DNA of 33,111 bases, from the NCBI GenBank assembly GCA_913047365.1, contig CAJWUK010000007.1, positions 1 through 33,111 of the forward strand, in the 5' to 3' direction. Position numbers and translations under genes: made by a program. Origin of the DNA: an uncultured Alphaproteobacteria bacterium. Its GTDB lineage: Bacteria; Pseudomonadota; Alphaproteobacteria; MPNO01; UBA830. Shown here one piece after another: positions 22,623 to 29,697 of the stretch (positions are counted from its first letter, which is position 1; every line of letters begins with the position of its first letter). Under the pieces are notes generated by a model. That model was not told the DNA's origin. It worked only from the letters and a program-made list of their open reading frames with translations, and ran no database searches.

Positions 22623-24224
22623 ATGAACAACGCCGAATTGATCGTCCAGATTCTGAAACGGGCCGGCACCACGCATGGTTTTGGCATTCCCAGCGGCAAT
22701 GTGTTGCCGCTGATGGACGCCATGCGAAAACACGATCTGCCCTTTGTACTGACCGCGCATGAAGGGTCTGCCGGGTTTGCGGCCGATGTGATGGGCCGGA
22801 TGACCGGCGCGCCCGGATTTGCCCTCGCGACACTGGGGCCGGGGGCGACAAACCTAGCCACCGGCGTGGGCGATGCCTGGCTCGACAGGTCGCCGATGAT
22901 CGCTGTCACCTGCAACCTGAATACGGATCAGCTCGGGCGCCGAATCCAGATGTATATCGACCATCACCAGCTTTTTGCGCCCATTACTAAGGCAACGCTG
23001 CCTTTGCGCGAAGGAACGGTGGCTGAAACGGTCGCCGAAGCAATCCGTCTTTCGTTGTCCGAACCCATGGGGCCCGTGCATCTGGATCTTCCTGAAAACG
23101 TGGCGGTTGCGCCCGCGACCGAGGAAATTCCTGACCTGGCGGCGCCCTCCCGGTTTGCGCGGCCGGATGGGGCAGAAATCGCGGCAGGGCTTGAGATCCT
23201 CGCTGCGGCCAAAAAACCCGTCGCGGTTCTGGGCTCCAACGCCATGCGAGTAATTGATCCAGATCTTGTCCGCGCTTTGATTGACCGCCACGCCCTGCCA
23301 TTCGCCACCACGACCATGGCCAAGGGCTTGATCGACGAAGATCATCCGTTTTCCGTCGGCTGCATTGAACGCGGCAAACGGCAGATGCAGCGGGATTTCC
23401 TGCGCAGCGCCGATCTGATCGTCGGGATCGGCTACGATACCATCGAGGTCGAATACGAGGCCTGGATCCGCGCCACGCCCCTGCTACAGATTGATATCGA
23501 AAAGGTCGATGCGGCGGCATCGGTGGATGTGCGGGCGGAGGTGACCGGCGACCTAGATGCATCCCTCGGCGCTTTCGTTAATGCCGGCCCTATCTCCAAC
23601 GACTGGACGGACTTGGATATTGCTGCTCACCGGACGGCCTATCAGGCGGCGCTGCGGCCCGACGTCGAGACGTTCGCGCCCCATCATGCTATCGATATTG
23701 TGCGTGACGTGTTGCCGGCGGACGGCATTCTGACCTTCGATGTCGGCGCCCACACGCATCAGATCGCGGGCCAGTGGACGGCACATGCTCCGAAACAGTT
23801 TCATATCACCAATGGCTGGTCGTCGATGGGGTTCGGTCTGCCATCCGCCATCGCCGCCAAGCTAGCGCGGCCGGATTTGCCCGTTGTGTGTATCCTGGGT
23901 GACGGGTGTTTTCAGATGACCTGCGGCGAACTGGCCACGGCCAAACGCCTGGGAATCTGCCTGCCCGTCGTCGTGCTGGACGACCGCTGGCTCGGCCTGA
24001 TCCGGGTCAAGCAGGAACGCCGCCAGTTTCCGATTTACGGTACGGCGCTACAGGAAGAGGAATACCGTGATCCGCCGGAACATTATTTCGGGGTGACAGC
24101 TATCGGCGCCCGCGACGGAGATGCCCTACGGGCCGCATTGACCGATGCATTGGGGGCTTCCGGGCCGACGGTGATCGAGGCGGTGGTCGATGCCGGGCAC
24201 TATTCCGACACGGTCTTTGACTGA
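22623..24224 (+). CDS. thiamine diphosphate-dependent enzyme 2, variant PP motif
   Basis: A 533-aa enzyme of the acetolactate synthase/decarboxylase family. ATG 22623 follows CAGGAGAA (good SD), so the track's longer start at 22578 is not used. The PYR-domain Glu is about residue 47 (TAHEGSAGFAADVMGR), and the PP-domain GDG is at about 426-428 (ILGDGCFQMT). After GDG the usual NN or ND pair that binds Mg-ThDP is replaced by DD (VVLDDRWLGLIRVKQ). It is divergent from a DASS anion transporter and 50 bases upstream of a cupin, suggesting a carboxylate or sulfonate pathway (inference). It is not a close copy of the ThDP enzyme at 2447. Confidence 0.9.
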   Translation: MNNAELIVQILKRAGTTHGFGIPSGNVLPLMDAMRKHDLPFVLTAHEGSAGFAADVMGRMTGAPGFALATLGPGATNLATGVGDAWLDRSPMIAVTCNLNTDQLGRRIQMYIDHHQLFAPITKATLPLREGTVAETVAEAIRLSLSEPMGPVHLDLPENVAVAPATEEIPDLAAPSRFARPDGAEIAAGLEILAAAKKPVAVLGSNAMRVIDPDLVRALIDRHALPFATTTMAKGLIDEDHPFSVGCIERGKRQMQRDFLRSADLIVGIGYDTIEVEYEAWIRATPLLQIDIEKVDAAASVDVRAEVTGDLDASLGAFVNAGPISNDWTDLDIAAHRTAYQAALRPDVETFAPHHAIDIVRDVLPADGILTFDVGAHTHQIAGQWTAHAPKQFHITNGWSSMGFGLPSAIAAKLARPDLPVVCILGDGCFQMTCGELATAKRLGICLPVVVLDDRWLGLIRVKQERRQFPIYGTALQEEEYRDPPEHYFGVTAIGARDGDALRAALTDALGASGPTVIEAVVDAGHYSDTVFD

Positions 24225-24274
24225 ACGCGGCACAGGTTTAAAATCCGCATAAAGATATACGGAAAGGAAAGTAA

Positions 24275-24781
24275 ATGGCCTATACGCTTGAACAACTTTC
24301 TGCCGACTGCCGCGCCGCCATGGATGTCGATGCGGGGCCCGCCGGCCGCGAGCAAGTCCGCGATTTCGTGTCGAAGGCCTGCAAGGACGACGATTTCGTC
24401 GCGACCCATCTTGGCCCCGACAACACTACGCCCCGGCAGGTGATCTACGAGGATGACAAGCACGGATTCTGCATTCTTGCGCATGTCTATGAAGGCGCGA
24501 AGGGATCCAATCCCCACGATCACGGAACAAGTTGGGCGATTTATGCCCAGGCTGACGGCGTCACAACTATGACCGACTGGGAAAAATTAGAGCCGCCCAC
24601 GGCTGGGGAGCCCGGCAAGGTGCGTAAGGTCAAGGATTACGACATGAACCGCGGCGACGCGTATCTCTATAACGAGGGCGACCTGCATTCCCCATCCCGT
24701 GCCTCAACAACCCGCTTGATCCGAGTTGAAGGACAAAATCTCACCGGCGTAAAGCGCGATACCTACACGGCGGTGGAATGA
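24275..24781 (+). CDS. cupin protein, cysteine dioxygenase-like
   Basis: A 168-aa single-domain cupin. Motif 1 is SNPHDHGTSWAIYAQADG, with the two His (HxH), and motif 2 is GDAYLYNEGDLHSPS with the third His. RLIRVEGQNLTGVKRD ends the barrel. The layout resembles small thiol-dioxygenase and related non-heme Fe cupins, but the specific substrate is not evident. GGAAAGGAAAG upstream of ATG 24275 is a strong SD. It follows the ThDP gene by 50 bases and is probably co-transcribed with it. Confidence 0.8.
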   Translation: MAYTLEQLSADCRAAMDVDAGPAGREQVRDFVSKACKDDDFVATHLGPDNTTPRQVIYEDDKHGFCILAHVYEGAKGSNPHDHGTSWAIYAQADGVTTMTDWEKLEPPTAGEPGKVRKVKDYDMNRGDAYLYNEGDLHSPSRASTTRLIRVEGQNLTGVKRDTYTAVE

Positions 24782-24809
24782 GTCGGAGAGTCGTATAGGC
24801 CGCCACCAA

Positions 24810-24840
24810 TCGTCAGGCCGGCGAAAGCGGGAGTCCATGG
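24810..24840. repeat. degenerate intergenic repeat, half copy B
   Basis: CGTCAGGCCGGCGAAAGCGGGAGTCCATGG matches one arm of the common GTCATTCCCGCGAAAGCGGGAATCC-type palindromic repeat found between genes in many alphaproteobacteria. The second arm is not evident here. Confidence 0.45.
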
Positions 24841-24912
24841 GCATTGGTCAACACAAAAAATTGTCGTGAATTCTCGGATAAGGTCCGAGGTGACAACCCC
24901 GTTTGCCGATGA

Positions 24913-25161
24913 TCAATACTCGAATGGCAGGCCCGAGTATTGTTCTGACGCAGCCCCTATCACGTTTTCCGCCTCGTCGATGATCTGGCTGCCGCCGGCG
25001 TCACGGGCCTCGTGAAGATCTTCTGTGATCGCCGTCTGACTACTGGCGGTCATTTACCGACGGTTCTGTTTCCAAATATTGATCAGCCCTGACGGCCTGC
25101 CGCCGATGATGGCAACCTCTGTCTTGTTAATGTTTTCGACCAGATATTTCGGGGGAGTTGC
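24913..25161 (-). pseudogene. pobA: relic of pobA (4-hydroxybenzoate 3-monooxygenase)
   Basis: Directly after the ligB stop, on the same strand and in one frame, the DNA reads KTEVAIIGGRPSGLI, the FAD GxGxxG motif start of a PobA-like hydroxylase. It then runs into IWKQNRR and TAA, followed at once by ATGACCGCC... encoding SQTAITEDLHEARDAGG and IIDEAENVIGA. That second piece matches the internal YGQTEVTRDLMEAREA.G segment of PobA that normally lies about 90-120 residues in. About 70 residues between the two pieces, and everything after the second, are gone. A 9-bp inverted repeat, CAATACTCG/CGAGTATTG (24914-24942), sits at the break point of the 3' end. Together these show a once-functional ligA-ligB-pobA arrangement. 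Confidence 0.7.
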
Positions 25162-26001
25162 CTAGCTTGCGGCTTCCAGCGCTATCAGACCCATGCCCGT
25201 GGTCATGGGGGCGTAATAGTGACGGTGTACCTGTCTGACCGGGCCTTCGATGGCGCCACGCATGGTTAGCCACATGATCAGCTCGACCGCCTCGGCGCCC
25301 GCTTCTTCCATGATCTGTTGATGGGTCATTGCCGTGAGAGCCGCCGGATCGGACTCGATCTTGTCGAGAAAATCGTTATCGAATTGGGAATTCAGGTAGC
25401 CGAACCGCGCGCCGTTCAACTGGTGGGACATACCGCCGGTGCCCAAGATAACGACTTTCCTATCTTTGCCGTAGCTTTCAGCAGCCCGGCGAATTGCCTG
25501 GCCCAGCTTCCAGCAACGCGCGGCCGTCGGCAGCGGATGCTGGATAACGTTGACCGCTACCGGCACCACTTGGACAGGCCAGCCGTCATCGTGGTCCCAG
25601 CACAGATGCATGGGGACCATAAATCCGTGCTCTACTTCCATTTCCTGGCACACGGTGATGTCGAATTCGTCGTAAACCAAAGAGTTGCAGAGGTGCCAGG
25701 AGAAGTCTGCATCTCCCGGAAAATCGGGTAGGGGGCGGCGTCCCCAACCTTCGTCGCCGACCGGATAGGTCTCGGCCGCGCCCACGGCGAAGGTCGGATA
25801 TTTGTCGAAAAAGAAATCACATCCATGATCGTTATAGACCACGATGGCGATGTCAGGCTGGATCTCTTTCAGCCATTCCTTAACCGGACCGTACCCGTCG
25901 AACAGGGGTTTCCAATCCGGTTCTTCCTGACGGCCCTGGTCGTAGGCGACCCCGATGGACGGAACGTGGGAGGTGCCGATACCGGCAACAATTTTTGCCA
26001 T
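25162..26001 (-). CDS. ligB: protocatechuate 4,5-dioxygenase beta subunit (LigB type)
   Basis: This 279-aa class III extradiol dioxygenase has the normal LigB length. Iron ligands are in place: His12 in GIGTSHVPSIG, His59 in VVYNDHGCDFF, and the Glu in the EAGAEAVELIMW region. The catalytic-type His is in GTGGMSHQLNG. With LigA it opens protocatechuate between C4 and C5 to 4-carboxy-2-hydroxymuconate semialdehyde; gallate or a substituted catechol could also be the substrate. A textbook SD (AGGAGGAAAG) precedes ATG 26001. It lies 13 bases after ligA and is followed by the pobA relic. The downstream ligC, ligI and ligJ genes are not in the window. Confidence 0.93.
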   Translation of the reverse strand: MAKIVAGIGTSHVPSIGVAYDQGRQEEPDWKPLFDGYGPVKEWLKEIQPDIAIVVYNDHGCDFFFDKYPTFAVGAAETYPVGDEGWGRRPLPDFPGDADFSWHLCNSLVYDEFDITVCQEMEVEHGFMVPMHLCWDHDDGWPVQVVPVAVNVIQHPLPTAARCWKLGQAIRRAAESYGKDRKVVILGTGGMSHQLNGARFGYLNSQFDNDFLDKIESDPAALTAMTHQQIMEEAGAEAVELIMWLTMRGAIEGPVRQVHRHYYAPMTTGMGLIALEAAS

Positions 26002-26014
26002 ATTTGCTTTCCTC

Positions 26015-26377
26015 CTACCGCGCGCCCGAGGCGTTCCGGGTGTCGAGAAATTGCTCGTATGTCTGTCCGCGCTGGTGCGCGCCGATCTGATAAAGGCCTT
26101 GGCCTATGACCGCGCCTATTTTCATGATCATGTATATGTTGCCGCCATACTCATCCATGATCGCTCGCCAGTCGCGATCGCGGATAAGCTGCTTCTCGAC
26201 CTCGGTTAGGTCCGACGCAGCCAGGAATGCTTCTTCGTTTTCCTTAAAGGCATCCCGGTTTTGCGGTTTGCAGAGCGACATCGCGAATTTGTTCAGCCGG
26301 TACCCGCGGCGGGTTTCTTCGTCTGTGAAGACCTTGGTGTTTGCTATTGGACGGGATTTATCGACTTGTTCTGCCAT
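26015..26377 (-). CDS. ligA: protocatechuate 4,5-dioxygenase alpha subunit (LigA type)
   Basis: A 120-aa small helical subunit: RRGYRLNKFAMSLCKPQNRD, FKENEEAFLAAS, then LIRDRDWRAIMDEYGGNIYM, and KIGAVIGQGLYQIGAH. These are the conserved blocks of LigA, which caps the LigB active site. GGAGTAAGG lies about 14 bases before ATG 26377. It is separate from LigB, not fused as in gallate dioxygenases such as DesB. It precedes ligB by 13 bases; the 107-base spacer towards the SDR gene contains an A/T-centred hairpin (26463-26485). Confidence 0.93.
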   Translation of the reverse strand: MAEQVDKSRPIANTKVFTDEETRRGYRLNKFAMSLCKPQNRDAFKENEEAFLAASDLTEVEKQLIRDRDWRAIMDEYGGNIYMIMKIGAVIGQGLYQIGAHQRGQTYEQFLDTRNASGAR

Positions 26378-26459
26378 GGGGTTATACCTTACTCCGTATC
26401 AATTGATATTATGAAGAATGTTCACAGAATCCACAAGATTCACTGTCCATGACCGATCA

Positions 26460-26486
26460 AAGAACAAAAATTTTTCGTTCTTCATC
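26460..26486. terminator. hairpin between SDR and ligA, possible terminator
   Basis: AAGAAC and GTTCTT flank AAAAATTTTTC, giving a 6-bp outer stem around an A/T palindrome just after the SDR stop (minus strand). It may end SDR transcription before ligA or be a regulator site. The stem is AT-rich and the T tract weak, so confidence is low. Confidence 0.3.
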
Positions 26487-27240
26487 AGTTCATCGCTGAC
26501 CCGCCATCGACTGCCAGGACCTGTCCAGTAATAAAATCGCTTTCGGAGCTAGCAAGGAAGATGCAAGCGCCGACCACGTCTTCCGGTACCTGTTCTCGCT
26601 TGATGGCCCTTGTGACAGTGCCTTTTGCGATGTGGGTACGAACAATGTCCTGAGACAGCACGTTCTCGGTCATGATCCCCCCGGGCGCGATCGTGTTGGC
26701 GCGGATACCGTCATCGCCCAGCTCCCGCGCAATGGAGCGGGTAAACGATATCACCGCGCCTTTGGACGCATCGTAATGCAACAGGTTGGTCTGACCCTTC
26801 AGCGCACGGCCGGACGAGATATTGATGATCTTACCGTATTCCTGCATCCGCATTTGGGGCACCACGGCTTTGGTGCATAGGAACACGCCGTTGAGATTCA
26901 CATCGAGTACCCGGTCCCATTCTTCTTTCGGGATGTCGAGGATCGGTTTGGCGGGAATGTTCACCCAAAGTGCGGCATTGTTCACCAGCACATCTATTCG
27001 CCCGAATGCCTCTACCGTTGTCGCCGCCATTTTGGTGCAGGCCGTTTCATTGGTGATGTCGGTTTCGATGAACATTGCGGTGCCGCCGGCGTCTTCGACC
27101 TCCGCAATCAGGCTGTCGGCGGGAGCGACGTCGGCAATGACGACTTTAGCACCTTCTGCCGTAAAGCCCCGCACATAGGCTGCGCCAATGCCCTGCGATC
27201 CGCCGGTGACGATCGCCACCCTATCATCCAATTGTCTCAT
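26485..27240 (-). CDS. SDR-family dehydrogenase (classical, intact site)
   Basis: A 251-aa classical short-chain dehydrogenase. The cofactor motif is TGGSQGIG, with Asp (VVIADV) after beta-2, favouring NAD(H). NNAA, the catalytic Ser in NISSGRA, and YDASK (YxxxK) are all present, with SDFITGQVLAVDGGSAMN at the end. Such enzymes oxidise an alcohol or dihydrodiol or reduce a ketone; specificity is unknown. It starts 11 bases after the amidase stop on the same strand, so amidase-SDR form an operon, with ligAB possibly a separate unit. Confidence 0.92.
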   Translation of the reverse strand: MRQLDDRVAIVTGGSQGIGAAYVRGFTAEGAKVVIADVAPADSLIAEVEDAGGTAMFIETDITNETACTKMAATTVEAFGRIDVLVNNAALWVNIPAKPILDIPKEEWDRVLDVNLNGVFLCTKAVVPQMRMQEYGKIINISSGRALKGQTNLLHYDASKGAVISFTRSIARELGDDGIRANTIAPGGIMTENVLSQDIVRTHIAKGTVTRAIKREQVPEDVVGACIFLASSESDFITGQVLAVDGGSAMN

Positions 27241-27251
27241 CGATACGCTCC

Positions 27252-28616
27252 CTATCTACCGAAGTGTTCTTCCGCCAACCAACGGCCGACGGCGGTGAGG
27301 CGTTCGTCCTCGTCGAACTGGCCCAGTATCTGAATGCCGACTGGCACGTTATCGACCGATAACAGCGGCAGCGATAGCGACGGCATGCCGACTACGGAGG
27401 ATCCTTCATTGAACACTGCACTGCCCTGATCCATGCCGACAGGTCCGGGGCCGGGAGACGACAAGGTAATGAACGCGTCGGCACGCAGGGCAAGCTGGCG
27501 GTGCAGGTCGCGGATACGGACGCGTCGGTTTAGGGCTTCCCGGTATTCCGCCTGGCTCAGTCCCTCCGCTTCTTTCAGGCCCATCAGTAGGCGCGGCGGA
27601 ATCTGGTCAGGATAACGTTCCTTGTATTGAAGCATCGGCCACTGAAATTCGAAACGGTATAGGCTGCGCCAAAGTTCCGGCATGTCGGCGAAGACCTGTT
27701 CATAGGCCTCAATGGACGGATCGTCCGCCCGTCCGAATATTTCTACTCCTTTATCGGTCAGTGAGCCGATGAAATCCTCGAAGGTGGCTTTGGTGGCGTC
27801 GTCCGTTTGGTCCCAGCCGGCGGTTTCCAGCCGGATCAGCCGAGCCGGTCTCCGCGGCGCAGGAGGCCTGTCGGCGCCGTGCAGGCCGGGATAGCCGGGA
27901 TCGCCGCCTCCATGCTTCGAAATATGCCGCGACATAATCCAGACATCTGAGAGATCGCCGCCGAATATTCCCAGATGGTCCATGCTTTGGGCGGCGGAGA
28001 ACACACCTTGGCGGTTCAGTGCACCAAACGTCGCTTTCAGCGCATAAGAGCCGCAGAAACTGGCCGGGCGAATGGTTGATCCCCGCGCATGGGTGCCCAG
28101 CGCTCCCGGGATGGTACCCCCGCCGACAGCTGCCGCCGTGCCGGAAGACGAGCCGCCGGGAGTACGCGAGGTATCGTGCGGATTGCGGGTTCGTGCCGGG
28201 TCGCCACCGCCGAAAGTAACGGTGACGGTCTTGCCAATGATGACCGCGCCGCCTTTGCGCAGGGCGTTGACCGACGCCGCGTCACGGATGGGCTGGTGGC
28301 CCTTGAATAGCTCACTACCGTATTCGGTCGGCATGTCGACGGTTTCGATCAGATCCTTGATGCCGATCGGCATGCCATCCACCAGTGAAAGCGGTGCACC
28401 GGCTTTGTACCGGGCACCTGCCTCCTCGGCCGCCTCCCTGGCAGCGTCTCTGTTCAAGATCTCCCAGGCCATGACTTCGTTTTCGATGGCGTCGATCCTT
28501 TCGAGACACCGTTCTAGGTAATCCCGCGGCGTGTCCGACCCGTCACTGAATTTGGCGACGGCATCGTGGTAGGTGATCAGTTCATGGGTTCTCGGGTCGT
28601 AATTCGGACCACTCAT
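27252..28616 (-). CDS. amidase signature-family enzyme
   Basis: A 454-aa amidase. The Ser-cisSer-Lys triad is readable: Lys87 in GMPIGIKDLIET, the GGSSSG block at 154-159, and Ser180 in THARGSTIRPASFCG. The latter differs from the usual DTGGSIR by carrying HARGST, but the Ser is in register. The ORF track extends it to 29171, but that extension is antisense to the divergent SDR. ATG 28616 (MSGPNYDPRTHEL) has the SD AAGGGGAGG. The family hydrolyses aliphatic or aryl amides, ureides or carbamates. It is divergent from the SDR at 28716 with about 100 bases between, a likely shared control region. Confidence 0.92.
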   Translation of the reverse strand: MSGPNYDPRTHELITYHDAVAKFSDGSDTPRDYLERCLERIDAIENEVMAWEILNRDAAREAAEEAGARYKAGAPLSLVDGMPIGIKDLIETVDMPTEYGSELFKGHQPIRDAASVNALRKGGAVIIGKTVTVTFGGGDPARTRNPHDTSRTPGGSSSGTAAAVGGGTIPGALGTHARGSTIRPASFCGSYALKATFGALNRQGVFSAAQSMDHLGIFGGDLSDVWIMSRHISKHGGGDPGYPGLHGADRPPAPRRPARLIRLETAGWDQTDDATKATFEDFIGSLTDKGVEIFGRADDPSIEAYEQVFADMPELWRSLYRFEFQWPMLQYKERYPDQIPPRLLMGLKEAEGLSQAEYREALNRRVRIRDLHRQLALRADAFITLSSPGPGPVGMDQGSAVFNEGSSVVGMPSLSLPLLSVDNVPVGIQILGQFDEDERLTAVGRWLAEEHFGR

Positions 28617-28715
28617 GTCGCGGAACCTCCCCTTTATGGCTTTTGTTGTTGGGACGAAGTATAGGAAACCGCTAGCCAGCGAACAAATAACCGAACAAAG
28701 ACCTGGGGGAGAAAA

Positions 28716-29465
28716 ATGGCAGCAACACTGGAAGGTAAACGGGCGCTTATCACTGGCGCGGGCGGGGGCATGGGGCGCAGCCATGCGGTGCTGATGGCCG
28801 AACGCGGCGCTGATATTGTCATCCACGACATCAAGGATGATGGCGCGGAAGAAACAGCGGAAATGGTGCGTGAAAAAGGTAGCAAGGCAACCGTCGTGGT
28901 GGCTGATATCCGAGATATTCCGACCTTTGCCGCCGCGATCGCAGGTGCCGGACCGGTAGATATCCTTGTTAACAATGCCGGTGTCGGGGGCGCGCGCCGT
29001 ACCATCGAGGACATCAACGAACCCGTGTTCAACCAGATGTTCGAGGTGCATGTCCGCGGCACGTTCTTCGCCACCCAGACCGTGTTGCCGTCCATGAAGG
29101 AAAAGAATGACGGCAAGATTATCAATATCTCGTCCATCTATGCGATGGGGGGCAGCCAGCTTGCCAGTCACTATTCTGCGGCGAAATCGGCGATCTCCGG
29201 CTTCACCAAAAGCTGGGCCCGGGAGTTAGCGCCCTGGCACATCAAGGTGAACGCAGTCGCTCCCGGCTTCATAGTTACCGAAATGACCCAGGGGTCCAAT
29301 CCGCCTGACAAAATAGAAGAACGCGCGAAACTGATGCCGCTTGGAAAATTCTGTGAGCCAATGGATATCTCCTATGCCGTCGCTTGGTTGGCAAGCGCAG
29401 AGACTGACCTGATTTCCGGCCAGGTCATCAGCCCCAATAGCGGCGAGGTGATCGTGGGGTACTGA
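28716..29465 (+). CDS. SDR-family dehydrogenase, divergent from amidase
   Basis: A 249-aa classical SDR. It has TGAGGGMGRSHA (glycine-rich loop), Asp in IVIHDIKDD (NAD preference), NNAGVGG, the catalytic Ser in NISSIYA, and YSAAK. It ends LISGQVISPNSGEVIVGY, slightly unlike the usual VDGG ending. ATG 28716 has GGGGGAGAAAA upstream. It is related to but not a duplicate of the SDRs at 1639 and 26485. A palindromic repeat follows before cofGH, so it is probably a separate transcript from the F420 genes. Confidence 0.92.
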   Translation: MAATLEGKRALITGAGGGMGRSHAVLMAERGADIVIHDIKDDGAEETAEMVREKGSKATVVVADIRDIPTFAAAIAGAGPVDILVNNAGVGGARRTIEDINEPVFNQMFEVHVRGTFFATQTVLPSMKEKNDGKIINISSIYAMGGSQLASHYSAAKSAISGFTKSWARELAPWHIKVNAVAPGFIVTEMTQGSNPPDKIEERAKLMPLGKFCEPMDISYAVAWLASAETDLISGQVISPNSGEVIVGY

Positions 29466-29485
29466 TCCAGGCGGTATACTGTATG

Positions 29486-29562
29486 TCGTCTTTCTCGCGA
29501 AGGCGGAGGCCTTTTCGAAATGAACGCGACGCCCAGAGTCCCCTGTCTTCGCGGGAATGATG
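29486..29562. repeat. intergenic palindromic repeat, copy C (both arms)
   Basis: The left arm CGTCTTTCTCGCGAAGGCGGAGGCC and the right arm GAGTCCCCTGTCTTCGCGGGAATGATG are imperfect reverse complements about 25 bases apart. This is the fullest copy in the window of the GCGAAAGCGGGA-type repeat family. The remainder of the 29466-29697 spacer shows no gene. Confidence 0.55.
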
Positions 29563-29697
29563 AATTAAATAATCTGTGCTGCTCTTGACCCCCGCCGGGA
29601 TTCACCGTTTGCTGTAACAGCATCAAGGTCGCGTATTGCAACGCCAATGCGGTCGGCGGCAACCCTGTAATTTTAACCGTTGATACTATCGACCCGG

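Noticed and set aside
22504-22851. N-terminal extension of the DASS transporter ORF (578 aa)
   Set aside because: It overlaps the divergent ThDP gene and is not membrane-protein-like; the family starts at about 22503.
28617-29171. N-terminal extension of the amidase ORF (639 aa)
   Set aside because: It is antisense to an intact SDR gene; the amidase has a clear SD and Met at 28616.
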